A stretch of 64,000 nt of DNA. Origin: Aeromicrobium terrae. Its GTDB lineage: Bacteria > Actinomycetota > Actinomycetes > Propionibacteriales > Nocardioidaceae. Below are positions 55,752-64,000 of the stretch, one piece after another. Below the pieces are notes generated by a model. It searched no databases. It was not told where the DNA came from and saw nothing but the letters and a program-made list of their open reading frames with translations. The stretch lies in the NCBI RefSeq assembly GCF_008039565.1, contig NZ_VDUX01000005.1:62001-126000 (forward strand). Direction: 5' to 3'. How positions within the stretch are numbered: position 1 is the first letter of the stretch; each line of letters opens with the position of its first letter. Made by a program: the position numbers and the translations under genes.

Positions 55752-56551
55752 TGGCAGAGAAGGACGGCGACGAGAACAAGGTCGCGAAGCAGGACCAGCT
55801 CCCGGCCGACAAGACGCAGACGGTCGACTCCACGTCGGGCACCACGCAGGACGCCTCGCACGAGGTCCAGCAGGAGCTCGTCCCGAGCGACGCCCGCGAG
55901 CTCGAGGTCGTCGACGTCCGCGAGGGCGCGTTCGGCGTCCGCGGCACCGGCGACACCAGCGGCTACGGCGGCCTCACCCGGCCGGTGATGATGCCGGGCG
56001 CGGCGCAGCCCCCGTTCGGCGGCTGGTTCGACGAGGTCCACGACCGCCTGCAGACCCTCACCGACTCGCACGACGACCGGGTGATCGAGAAGGTCGTCGT
56101 CGACCGCGGCGAGCTCACGTTCTTCATCCGCCGCCACGCCCTCCTCGAGGTCGTCACGCACCTGCGCAACGACGACGCCCTGCGCTTCGAGTTCTGCTCC
56201 AGCATCAGCGGCGTGCACTTCCCGCACGAGTCGGGCCGCGAGCTGCACGTCGTCTACCACCTGTTGTCGATGACGCACCGCCGCCGGATCCGCCTCGAGG
56301 TCACCTGCCCCGACGACGACCCGCACGTGCCGAGCGTCGTCAGCATCTACCCCACCGCCGACTGGCACGAGCGCGAGACCTGGGACTTCTTCGGCATCCA
56401 GTTCGACGGCCATCCCGCCCTCACCCGCATCCTCATGCCGGACGACTGGCAGGGCCATCCGCAGCGCAAGGACTACCCGCTGGGCGGCATCCCGGTCGAG
56501 TACAAGGGCGGCACCATCCCGTCCCCCGAGCACCGCCGGAGCTACTCGTGA
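55751..56551 (+). CDS. nuoC: NADH-quinone oxidoreductase subunit C
   Basis: 266 residues. A polar, charged N-terminal extension of about 75 residues precedes the 30-kDa domain, whose signature is [41 protein letters not shown]. Peripheral-arm scaffold subunit near the membrane. Coupled to nuoB and overlapping nuoD. Confidence 0.96.
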   Translation: MAEKDGDENKVAKQDQLPADKTQTVDSTSGTTQDASHEVQQELVPSDARELEVVDVREGAFGVRGTGDTSGYGGLTRPVMMPGAAQPPFGGWFDEVHDRLQTLTDSHDDRVIEKVVVDRGELTFFIRRHALLEVVTHLRNDDALRFEFCSSISGVHFPHESGRELHVVYHLLSMTHRRRIRLEVTCPDDDPHVPSVVSIYPTADWHERETWDFFGIQFDGHPALTRILMPDDWQGHPQRKDYPLGGIPVEYKGGTIPSPEHRRSYS

Positions 56552-57882
56552 CCACAGTGAACGACCCGTACGCGGGCACCACCGAGTCCACCGAGGGGCC
56601 CGTCTTCACCGTCACCGGCCAGGACTGGGACTCCGTCGACGCCTCGGTCGTCGAGGGCGACCGCATCGTCGTCAACATGGGACCGCAGCACCCGTCCACG
56701 CACGGCGTGCTGCGCCTCGTGCTCGAGATCGACGGCGAGACGGTGCGCGACGCGCGGCCGGGCATCGGCTACCTGCACACCGGCATCGAGAAGAACATGG
56801 AGTTCCGCACCTGGACCCAGGGCGTGACCTTCTGCACCCGGATGGACTACGTCGCCCCGTTCTCCAACGAGGCCGCCTACGTCGCCGCCGTCGAGAAGCT
56901 GCTCGAGATCGAGGACCAGGTCCCCGAGAAGGCCAAGATCATCCGCGTCCTGATGCTCGAGCTCAACCGCATCAGCTCGCACCTCGTCTGCATCGCCACC
57001 GGCGGCATGGAGATCGGCGCGCTTACCGTCATGACGTGCGGGTTCCGCGACCGCGAGCTCATCCTCGACTGCTTCGAGATGATCTCGGGCCTGCGCATGA
57101 ACCACGCGTACTTCCGCCCCGGCGGCGTCGCGCAGGACCTGCCGGCCGGCGCCATCGAGAAGCTGCACTCCACGGTCCGCCTGCTCAAGGAGCGGCTGCC
57201 GGAGTACGCGGCGCTCTGCAACGCCAACCCGATCTTCAAGGGCCGCCTCAAGGGCGTCGGTCACCTCGACCTCGCCGGCTGCCTGGCCCTCGGTCTCAGC
57301 GGCCCGGTGCTGCGCGCCACCGGCTACGACTGGGACCTGCGCCGCACGCAGCCGTACTGGGGCTACGAGACCTACGACTTCGACGTCGTCACCTGGGACG
57401 AGCCCGACGCCTACGGCCGCTTCCGCGTCCGGCTCGAGGAGATGTGGCAGTCGCTGCGCATCGTCGAGCAGGCCACCGAGCGCCTCGCCGTCATGGAGGG
57501 CGAGCCGGTGATGGTCGCCGACAAGAAGATCGCCTGGCCCGCGCAGCTCAGCGTCGGCGCCGACGGCCAGGGCAACTCCGCCGAGCACATCCGCCACATC
57601 ATGGGTGAGTCCATGGAGGCCCTGATCCACCACTTCAAGATCGTCACCGAGGGCTTCCGCGTCCCAGCCGGCCAGGCGTACGCCGCCATCGAGGCGCCCC
57701 GTGGCGAGATCGGCTGCCACGCCGTGTCCGACGGCGGCACCCGCCCGTACCGCGTCCACTTCCGCGACCCGAGCTTCGTCAACCTGCAGGGCACCTCGGT
57801 GATGAGCGAGGGCGGCATGCTCTCCGACGTCATCGTCGCGATCGCCAGCATCGACCCGGTCATGGGAGGGGTGGACCGTTGA
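56548..57882 (+). CDS. nuoD: NADH-quinone oxidoreductase subunit D
   Basis: 444 residues, 49-kDa subunit lining the quinone chamber. [22 protein letters not shown] is the family start, with His and Tyr of the quinone pocket in this and [29 protein letters not shown] and [12 protein letters not shown] end the protein. GTG start overlaps nuoC. Confidence 0.97.
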   Translation: MTTVNDPYAGTTESTEGPVFTVTGQDWDSVDASVVEGDRIVVNMGPQHPSTHGVLRLVLEIDGETVRDARPGIGYLHTGIEKNMEFRTWTQGVTFCTRMDYVAPFSNEAAYVAAVEKLLEIEDQVPEKAKIIRVLMLELNRISSHLVCIATGGMEIGALTVMTCGFRDRELILDCFEMISGLRMNHAYFRPGGVAQDLPAGAIEKLHSTVRLLKERLPEYAALCNANPIFKGRLKGVGHLDLAGCLALGLSGPVLRATGYDWDLRRTQPYWGYETYDFDVVTWDEPDAYGRFRVRLEEMWQSLRIVEQATERLAVMEGEPVMVADKKIAWPAQLSVGADGQGNSAEHIRHIMGESMEALIHHFKIVTEGFRVPAGQAYAAIEAPRGEIGCHAVSDGGTRPYRVHFRDPSFVNLQGTSVMSEGGMLSDVIVAIASIDPVMGGVDR

Positions 57883-58697
57883 GCCTCCACGACACCACGC
57901 GGGACGAGCTCCGCGAGATCGCCGGACGCTACCCCGAGGCCCGCTCGGCGCTGCTGCCGATGCTGCACCTGGTCCAGTCCGTCGAGGGCTGCGTCACCGT
58001 CGAGGGCATCGAGACGTGCGCCGAGATCCTCGACCTCAGCGCGGCTGAGGTCTCCGGCGTCGCGACGTTCTACACGATGTACAAGCGCCGGCCGATGGGC
58101 GAGCACCACGTCGGCGTCTGCACCAACACGCTCTGCGCGGTGATGGGCGGCGACGCGATCTTCGAGCGCCTGAAGGACCACCTCGAGGTCGGCAACGACG
58201 AGACCACGGCCGACGGCAAGATCTCGCTCGAGCACATCGAGTGCAACGCGGCCTGCGACTTCGCTCCGGTCATGACGGTCAACTGGGAGTTCTTCGACCA
58301 GCAGACGCCGGAGTCCGCCGTCGAGCTCGTCGACAGCCTGCGCGCCGGCGAGAAGGTCCAGAGCACCCGCGGCGCCACCATCACCAGCTGGCGCGCCGCC
58401 GAGCGCGTGCTCGCCGGCTTCGAGGACGGCCTCGTCGACGAGGGCCCGGCCGCTGCCGGCCCGACGCTCGCCGGTCTCGAGATCGCCCGCGAGAAGGGCT
58501 GGGAGGCCCCGGCGCCCGGCGGGGGTGCCGGGCCGCGGGCGGCGAATGGTGCAGACGGGGCCGGCGGCACGAAGACCGCGGTCGCCACGGAGTCGCCGGA
58601 GCAGGCGGCCGAGGAGGCTGACACGTCGCGGGCCGAGAGCGAGACCAAGGCTGCGGAGTCCCCGGCCGACACGAAGGGCGGCGGTTCTGATGACTGA
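57879..58697 (+). CDS. nuoE: NADH-quinone oxidoreductase subunit E
   Basis: 272 residues. The 2Fe-2S cluster ligands are Cys81, Cys86, Cys122 and Cys126 (CTNTLC and CNAACD). After about residue 205 the protein continues into an Ala/Gly/Glu-rich tail of some 65 residues not present in E. coli NuoE, which includes a variant copy of the 26-bp repeat (GGGAGPRAA). TTG start overlaps the nuoD stop, with GGGAGGGG upstream. Confidence 0.94.
   Translation: MSLHDTTRDELREIAGRYPEARSALLPMLHLVQSVEGCVTVEGIETCAEILDLSAAEVSGVATFYTMYKRRPMGEHHVGVCTNTLCAVMGGDAIFERLKDHLEVGNDETTADGKISLEHIECNAACDFAPVMTVNWEFFDQQTPESAVELVDSLRAGEKVQSTRGATITSWRAAERVLAGFEDGLVDEGPAAAGPTLAGLEIAREKGWEAPAPGGGAGPRAANGADGAGGTKTAVATESPEQAAEEADTSRAESETKAAESPADTKGGGSDD
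58518..58543 (+). repeat. 26-bp GC-rich repeat, variant copy 6
   Basis: Begins GGCGGGGGTGCC and ends CGGGCGGC. It shares with copy 5 the A-to-G and C-to-G changes and the reading frame GGGAGP. In the low-complexity tail of nuoE. Confidence 0.7.
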
Positions 58698-60015
58698 CGT
58701 GCTGACCCCCGTCCTCAGCAAGAACTGGGGCGACGACCGCGCGTGGACGCTCCAGGCCTACGAGGACCAGGGCGGCTACCAGGCCCTCACGAAGGCGCTG
58801 TCGATGGCGCCCGACGACCTCGTCACCCTGGTCAAGGACTCCGGCCTTCGGGGCCGTGGCGGTGCAGGCTTCCCCACCGGCATGAAGTGGAGCTTCATCC
58901 CGCAGGACGACTCGGCCGCCGGCAACAAGCCCAAGTACCTCGTGGTCAACGCCGACGAGTCCGAGCCGGGCACCTGCAAGGACATCCCGCTGATGATGGC
59001 CAGCCCGCACACGCTGGTGGAGGGCGTCATCATCGCCGCCCACGCCATCCGGGCGAAGCGCGCGTTCATCTACGTCCGCGGCGAGGTGCTGCACGTGGTC
59101 CGTCGCCTCCAGGCCGCGGTCCGCGAGGCCTACGCGGCCGGCCACCTCGGCAGCAACATCCACGGCACGGGCGTCGACGTCGACCTGATGGTCCACGCGG
59201 GCGCCGGTGCGTACATCTGCGGCGAGGAGACGGCGCTGCTCGACTCGCTCGAGGGTCGCCGCGGCCAGCCCCGGCTGCGTCCGCCGTTCCCGGCGGTCGA
59301 GGGCCTGTACGCCTGTCCCACGGTCATCAACAACGTCGAGTCCATCGCGTCGGTGCCGTCCATCGTCACCGGCGGCATCGACTGGTTCGGCTCCATGGGC
59401 ACCGAGAAGTCCAAGGGCTACACGCTCTACTCGCTGTCCGGCCACGTGAAGCGGCCCGGTCAGTACGAGGCGCCGCTCGGCATCACCCTGCGCGAGCTGC
59501 TCGAGCTCGGCGGCGGCATGCGTGAGGGCGCCGAGCTGAAGTTCTGGACGCCGGGCGGCTCGTCCACGCCGATCCTCACCGCCGAGCACCTCGACGTCCC
59601 GCTCGACTACGAGGGCGTCGGCGCGGCCGGCTCGATGCTGGGCACCAAGGCGCTGCAGTGCTTCGACCAGACCACGTCGGTCGTGCGGTGCGTGCTGCGC
59701 TGGACCGAGTTCTACAAGCACGAGTCGTGCGGCAAGTGCACGCCGTGCCGCGAGGGCACGTACTGGCTCGTCCAGGTGCTCCAGCGCCTCGACCAGGGCC
59801 AGGGTCAGCCGGGCGACATCGAGCTGCTGCTCGACCTGTGCGACAACATCCTGGGCCGCGCGTTCTGCGCGCTCGGCGACGGCGCCACCAGCCCGATCAC
59901 CTCGGCCATCCAATACTTCCGCGACGAGTTCGAGGCCGGCATGCACACCCCGTCCAGCGAGCTGTTCCCGCCGGTGGCGTCCACCCTGTTCACGCCGGTC
60001 GGAGGTGCCGCATGA
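58690..60015 (+). CDS. nuoF: NADH-quinone oxidoreductase subunit F
   Basis: 441 residues; binds NADH, FMN and the N3 4Fe-4S cluster. Nucleotide loop [13 protein letters not shown] at 52-64, FMN-binding [12 protein letters not shown], and cluster ligands Cys347, Cys350, Cys353 (ESCGKCTPC) and Cys393 (RAFCALGDG). ATG within the nuoE 3' end (8-base overlap). Confidence 0.97.
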   Translation: MTDVLTPVLSKNWGDDRAWTLQAYEDQGGYQALTKALSMAPDDLVTLVKDSGLRGRGGAGFPTGMKWSFIPQDDSAAGNKPKYLVVNADESEPGTCKDIPLMMASPHTLVEGVIIAAHAIRAKRAFIYVRGEVLHVVRRLQAAVREAYAAGHLGSNIHGTGVDVDLMVHAGAGAYICGEETALLDSLEGRRGQPRLRPPFPAVEGLYACPTVINNVESIASVPSIVTGGIDWFGSMGTEKSKGYTLYSLSGHVKRPGQYEAPLGITLRELLELGGGMREGAELKFWTPGGSSTPILTAEHLDVPLDYEGVGAAGSMLGTKALQCFDQTTSVVRCVLRWTEFYKHESCGKCTPCREGTYWLVQVLQRLDQGQGQPGDIELLLDLCDNILGRAFCALGDGATSPITSAIQYFRDEFEAGMHTPSSELFPPVASTLFTPVGGAA

Positions 60016-62393
60016 CCATCGAGGCCACGCAGGGGACCGCGGAGGCGGTGGAGCTGATCACCCTGACCATCGACGGCGTCGAGGTCAGCGTCCCCAAGGG
60101 CACGCTCGTGATCCGCGCCGCCGAGCTCATCGGCGTCGAGATCCCGCGGTTCTGCGATCACCCGCTGCTCGAGCCGGTCGGCGCGTGCCGCCAGTGCCTC
60201 GTCGAGGTGCCCGACGCCGGCAACGGCCGTGGGATGCCCAAGCCGCAGGCGTCGTGCACGCTCGAGGTCGCACCGGGCATGGTCGTCCAGACCCAGGTCA
60301 CGTCCGAGGTCGCCGACAAGGCGCAGCAGGGCACGATGGAGTTCCTGCTGGTCAACCACCCGCTCGACTGCCCGGTGTGCGACAAGGGCGGTGAGTGCCC
60401 GCTGCAGAACCAGGCCATGAGCCACGGCCGCGGCGAGTCCCGCTTCGTCGAGACCAAGCGGACGTTCCCCAAGCCGATCAACGTGTCCGAGCAGATCCTG
60501 CTCGACCGCGAGCGCTGCGTCCTCTGCGCGCGGTGCACCCGGTTCAGCGAGCAGATCGCCGGCGACCCGTTCATCGAGCTGCTCGAGCGTGGGCCGCAGC
60601 AGCAGGTCGGCATCGCGGACGACCAGCCGTTCCACTCGTACTTCTCCGGCAACACCATCCAGATCTGCCCGGTCGGCGCCCTCACCAGCGCTGACTACCG
60701 CTTCCGCTCACGGCCGTTCGACCTCGTGTCCACCCCGTCGGTGGCCGAGCACGACGCCTGCGGCTCGGCCATCCGCGTCGACCACCGTCGCGGCAAGGTC
60801 ATGCGCCGCCTCGCCGGCGACGACCCCGAGGTCAACGAGGAGTGGATCACCGACAAGGACCGCTTCGGCTTCACCTGGACGGCGCAGGACGACCGACTGC
60901 GGACGCCGCTGGTCCGCAACGAGGACGGCGAGCTCGAGCCGGCGTCGTGGCCGGCGGCGCTCGCCGCAGCGGCGCGCGGCCTGGCCGCCGCCGACGGTGT
61001 GGGCGTCCTGACCGGTGGCCACCTCACCGCCGAGGACGCGTTCGCGTACAGCAAGCTCGCCCGCGTCGTCCTGGGCACCAACGACATCGACTTCCGCGCC
61101 CGTGCCCACTCTGAGGAGGAGGCGGCGTTCCTCGCCGCGCACGTCGCGGCCACGCGCCTGACGGTCACGTACCGCGACCTCGAGAAGGCCGGGTCGGTGC
61201 TGCTCGTGGGCCTGGAGCCCGAGGACGAGGCTGGTGCGATCTTCCTGCGGCTGCGCAAGGCGTCGCGGAACGGGCTGACGGTCCGGTCGATCGCCGCCCA
61301 CGCCTCCCGCGGGCTGACCAAGATGAACGGCGAGCTCGTCGCCACGGTGCCCGGCCAGGAGGCCGCGGCGCTCGACGCGGTGCAGCTCGAGGCCGACTCC
61401 GTGATCCTGGTCGGCGAGCGGCTCGCCACCTCTCCCGGTGCCTACAGCGCCGCCCTGCGTCTCGCCGAGCGCTCTGGCGCGCGCCTGGCCTGGGTGCCGC
61501 GTCGCGCCGGCGACCGCGGTGCCGTCGAGACCGGCTGCCTCCCGTCGCTGCTGCCCGGTGGCCGTCCGGTCGCCGACGCCGAGGCCCGCGCCGACCTCGC
61601 GGCCGCCTGGGGCGTCGAGTCCCTGCCGTCTCGCGTCGGGCGCGACACCACGCAGATCGTCGAGGACGCCGCCAAGAACCGGCTCGGCGCACTGGTCGTC
61701 GGCGGCGTCGAGGTCGACGACCTGCCCGACCCGGCCCGGGCCCGCGAGGCGATCGAGGCGGCGTTCGTCGTCAGCCTCGAGGTCCGCGAGAACGAGGTCA
61801 CCCGCGCGGCCGACGTCGTGCTGCCCGTCGCGCCGCCGGTCGAGAAGGCCGGCACGTTCGTCACCTGGGAGGGCCGCCTGCGGCCGTTCGACGCGGTGCT
61901 CAGCCTGCCCGCGTCGCTCCCCGACCTGCGCGTCCTGGCCGGCATCGCCGAGGAGATGGGCCACGACCTCGGGTTCCGCACGGTGGCGGAGGCGCGCGCG
62001 GCCATCACCGAGACGGGCCCGTGGGACGGACAGCGGACCGCTGCGCCCGACGCACCCGTCCCGGGCGCCGTGAAGCTCGGCAAGGGCGACGTCGTCCTCG
62101 AGACCTGGCGTCAGATGATCGACGACGGACGCGGCCAGGACGGTCAGGACAAGTACCGCGCCACCGCCCGTCCCGCCGTGCTGCGCGCGAACGCCGCGAC
62201 CCTGCAGGCAGCCGGTATCGAGCCCGGCGGCTCGGCCACCATCAGCAACAAGACCGGCTCCGCCACGTTCCCGGCAGAGGTCGCCGACCTCCCGGACGGC
62301 GTCGTCTGGGTGCCCGCCAACTCCGGCACCAACCTGCGCTCGATCAACGCCGGACACGGCACCGTCGTCCAGCTGTCGGGAGGGAACGCATGA
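60012..62393 (+). CDS. nuoG: NADH-quinone oxidoreductase subunit G
   Basis: 793 residues. N-terminal 2Fe-2S ligands are Cys48, Cys59, Cys62 and Cys82; the His/Cys cluster region reads [17 protein letters not shown], and the next cluster [11 protein letters not shown] molybdopterin-oxidoreductase-like domain fills the C-terminal two thirds but is degenerate and structural. Coupled to nuoF and nuoH by ATGA overlaps. Confidence 0.96.
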   Translation: MTIEATQGTAEAVELITLTIDGVEVSVPKGTLVIRAAELIGVEIPRFCDHPLLEPVGACRQCLVEVPDAGNGRGMPKPQASCTLEVAPGMVVQTQVTSEVADKAQQGTMEFLLVNHPLDCPVCDKGGECPLQNQAMSHGRGESRFVETKRTFPKPINVSEQILLDRERCVLCARCTRFSEQIAGDPFIELLERGPQQQVGIADDQPFHSYFSGNTIQICPVGALTSADYRFRSRPFDLVSTPSVAEHDACGSAIRVDHRRGKVMRRLAGDDPEVNEEWITDKDRFGFTWTAQDDRLRTPLVRNEDGELEPASWPAALAAAARGLAAADGVGVLTGGHLTAEDAFAYSKLARVVLGTNDIDFRARAHSEEEAAFLAAHVAATRLTVTYRDLEKAGSVLLVGLEPEDEAGAIFLRLRKASRNGLTVRSIAAHASRGLTKMNGELVATVPGQEAAALDAVQLEADSVILVGERLATSPGAYSAALRLAERSGARLAWVPRRAGDRGAVETGCLPSLLPGGRPVADAEARADLAAAWGVESLPSRVGRDTTQIVEDAAKNRLGALVVGGVEVDDLPDPARAREAIEAAFVVSLEVRENEVTRAADVVLPVAPPVEKAGTFVTWEGRLRPFDAVLSLPASLPDLRVLAGIAEEMGHDLGFRTVAEARAAITETGPWDGQRTAAPDAPVPGAVKLGKGDVVLETWRQMIDDGRGQDGQDKYRATARPAVLRANAATLQAAGIEPGGSATISNKTGSATFPAEVADLPDGVVWVPANSGTNLRSINAGHGTVVQLSGGNA

Positions 62394-63640
62394 GCGACCT
62401 CTTCGGCCACGAGCCGTTCTGGGTGGTGGGGCTCAAGGCCCTGCTGATCTTCGTGATCCTGGTGCTCTACACGCTGTTCAACATCTGGTTCGAGCGCCGC
62501 GTCGTCGCCCGGATGCAGCACCGCATCGGTCCCAACGTGCACGGCCCGTTCGGCCTCCTGCAGAGCCTCGCCGACGGCGTGAAGCTCGCACTCAAGGAGG
62601 ACATCGTCGTCAAGGCGGCCGACAAGCTGGTCTACGTCGCCGCGCCGATCCTCGCCACCATCCCCGCGTTCCTGGCCTGGGCGGTCATCCCGTTCGGCCC
62701 CGAGGCGAAGATCCCGTTCACCGACACCACGACGCCGCTGCAGCTCACCGACCTCCCTGTCGCGGTCCTGTACATCCTCGCCGTCACCTCGATCGGCGTG
62801 TACGGCATCGTGCTGGCCGGCTGGTCGTCCGGCTCCACGTACGCGCTGCTCGGCGGCATGCGCTCCAGCGCGCAGGTCATCTCCTACGAGGTGGCCATGG
62901 GCCTGTCGTTCGTCTCGGTCTTCATGTACGCCGGGTCGATGTCGACGTCGGAGATCGTCGCCGCACAGTCCGACACCTGGTACTTCCTGCCGCTGTTCCC
63001 GTCGTTCGTGATCTACGTGATCGCGATGGTCGGCGAGACCAACCGCGCACCGTTCGACCTCCCGGAGGCCGAGGGCGAGCTCGTCGGCGGCTTCCACACC
63101 GAGTACTCGTCGCTGAAGTTCGCGCTGTTCTTCCTGGCCGAGTACGTCAACATGGTCACCGTCTCCGCCCTCGCCACCACGCTGTTCCTCGGCGGCTGGC
63201 GCGCCCCGTTCGGCATCCCGCACGTCTGGGACGGCGCCAACTCCGGCTACTGGCCGGTGCTGTGGTTCCTCGGCAAGACGCTGTGCTTCATCTTCCTGTT
63301 CATCTGGCTGCGCGGCACGCTGCCCCGCCTCCGGTACGACCAGTTCATGGCGTTCGGCTGGAAGATCCTCATCCCGGTCTCGCTCGCCTGGATCGTCGCG
63401 GTCGCGTTCATCCGCAAGCTGCGCAGCGAGGACATGCTCGACCAGAAGACGCTGATCTGGGCCGCCGTCGTCGCCGGCGTGCTGCTCCTGGCGACGTTCC
63501 TCGTCCCGGAGAAGAAGCCGGCCCTTCGACAGGCTCAGGAACCGCAATCGGACTCACCCGAGTTCGACGCGTTCGCCGGCGGCTACCCGGTTCCCCCGAT
63601 GCCCGAGAAGGTCGACATCCCGAAGGAGGCTCGACGATGA
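62390..63640 (+). CDS. nuoH: NADH-quinone oxidoreductase subunit H
   Basis: 416 residues, membrane subunit at the quinone entry. [42 protein letters not shown] and [26 protein letters not shown] are the hallmark segments; about eight helices. The cytoplasmic tail contains LRQAQEP, encoded by a repeat fragment at 63522-63540, before the usual [14 protein letters not shown] end. Confidence 0.96.
   Translation: MSDLFGHEPFWVVGLKALLIFVILVLYTLFNIWFERRVVARMQHRIGPNVHGPFGLLQSLADGVKLALKEDIVVKAADKLVYVAAPILATIPAFLAWAVIPFGPEAKIPFTDTTTPLQLTDLPVAVLYILAVTSIGVYGIVLAGWSSGSTYALLGGMRSSAQVISYEVAMGLSFVSVFMYAGSMSTSEIVAAQSDTWYFLPLFPSFVIYVIAMVGETNRAPFDLPEAEGELVGGFHTEYSSLKFALFFLAEYVNMVTVSALATTLFLGGWRAPFGIPHVWDGANSGYWPVLWFLGKTLCFIFLFIWLRGTLPRLRYDQFMAFGWKILIPVSLAWIVAVAFIRKLRSEDMLDQKTLIWAAVVAGVLLLATFLVPEKKPALRQAQEPQSDSPEFDAFAGGYPVPPMPEKVDIPKEARR
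63522..63540 (+). repeat. fragment of the TTCGACAGGCTCAA-type repeat in nuoH
   Basis: CCCTTCGACAGGCTCAGGA matches 13 of 14 bases of the right arm of the tlpA palindrome. Read in-frame as LRQAQE. Confidence 0.6.
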
Positions 63641-64000
63641 CCAACACGGTCCGCGAGACGCTGTGGGACCCGATCGCCGGGTTCGGTGTCACCTTCCGCA
63701 CGATGTTCAAGAAGGTCGTCACCGAGCAGTACCCGTTCGAGAAGGTGCCCACGGCTCCGCGCTTCCACGGTCGGCACCAGCTCAACCGCTGGCCCGACGG
63801 CCTGGAGAAGTGCATCGGCTGCGAGCTGTGCGCCTGGGCCTGCCCGGCCGACGCCATCTACGTCGAGGGTGCCTCCAACACCGAGGACGAGCGGTTCAGC
63901 CCCGGTGAGCGCTACGGCCGCGTCTACCAGATCAACTACCTGCGCTGCATCCTCTGCGGCCTGTGCATCGAGGCGTGCCCCACGCGCGCTCTGACGATGA
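63637..64000 (+). CDS. nuoI: NADH-quinone oxidoreductase subunit I (cut by window end)
   Basis: The first 121 codons are visible. Two 4Fe-4S ferredoxin motifs are complete: Cys59-X2-Cys62-X2-Cys65-X3-Cys69 and Cys103-X2-Cys106-X2-Cys109-X3-Cys113, carrying clusters N6a and N6b between NuoG and NuoB. The ATG overlaps the nuoH stop, GAAGGAGG upstream. The C-terminus lies beyond the window. Confidence 0.95.
   Translation, partial: MTNTVRETLWDPIAGFGVTFRTMFKKVVTEQYPFEKVPTAPRFHGRHQLNRWPDGLEKCIGCELCAWACPADAIYVEGASNTEDERFSPGERYGRVYQINYLRCILCGLCIEACPTRALTM

Overview
The window is high-GC DNA from an actinobacterium. Lineage markers visible in the sequence are a 33-residue ribosomal protein bS22 gene, a BldN-type sigma factor, a Rex-hemACDB cluster, a menaquinone pathway with System II cytochrome c maturation, and many leaderless TANNNT promoters. 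Gene order recalls both Mycobacterium tuberculosis (Rv0495c-Rv0502 and Rv0524-Rv0529) and Streptomyces (rex-hemACDB near bldN). Placement in Nocardioidaceae, for example Aeromicrobium or Nocardioides, is my inference. I see no rRNA, tRNA, CRISPR array, phage or complete insertion sequence. Coding density is very high and no gene-free stretch exceeds 300 bases.

Layout. 1-9 kb holds protein quality control and DNA repair: clpC, mutY, radA-disA, an MFS exporter and a VOC protein. 9-17 kb holds a Cys-rich unknown, a TIM-barrel epimerase-like gene, LysE and SBF transporters, proC-acuC, a small HTH protein, bS22, an epimerase and an acyltransferase. 17-20 kb holds a BldN-like sigma factor, a candidate RsbN-type anti-sigma partner and a HAD phosphatase. 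20-31 kb holds an acyl-CoA ligase, a glutaredoxin, rex and the heme genes hemA-hemC-cobA/hemD-hemB-hemL, interrupted by a divergent lytic transglycosylase. 31-35 kb holds cytochrome c maturation (TlpA, CcdA, ResB, CcsB). 35-39 kb holds an ABC exporter, a repeat-bracketed AbiEi remnant and small membrane proteins. 39-54.6 kb holds menA, menE, menC, menD, menF and menG, interleaved with a GMC oxidoreductase/aldehyde dehydrogenase pair and a LuxR-type regulator. 54.7-64 kb holds nuoA to nuoI of respiratory complex I, cut by the window end.

How it fits together. Heme, cytochrome c maturation, menaquinone and complex I genes together form a respiratory chain block. The redox repressor Rex is encoded here. 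A near-perfect Rex box lies in front of nuoA and a degenerate one overlaps the -35 of rex-hemA, so NADH/NAD+ state probably controls both ends of the block.

Most unusual signals: (1) BldN-type promoters (CGTAAC-N16/17-CGTTGR) before the putative anti-sigma gene and the lytic transglycosylase; (2) a 26-bp GC-rich repeat with four exact copies and two variants, five of the six lying in-frame inside genes; (3) a second family of palindromic repeats inserted in-frame in rex, tlpA, ccsB and nuoH; (4) a truncated AbiEi-like gene bracketed by 26-bp inverted repeats; (5) sixteen genes with a TANNNT box 6-7 nt before the start codon, including two divergent pairs whose -10 boxes overlap in a near-palindrome.
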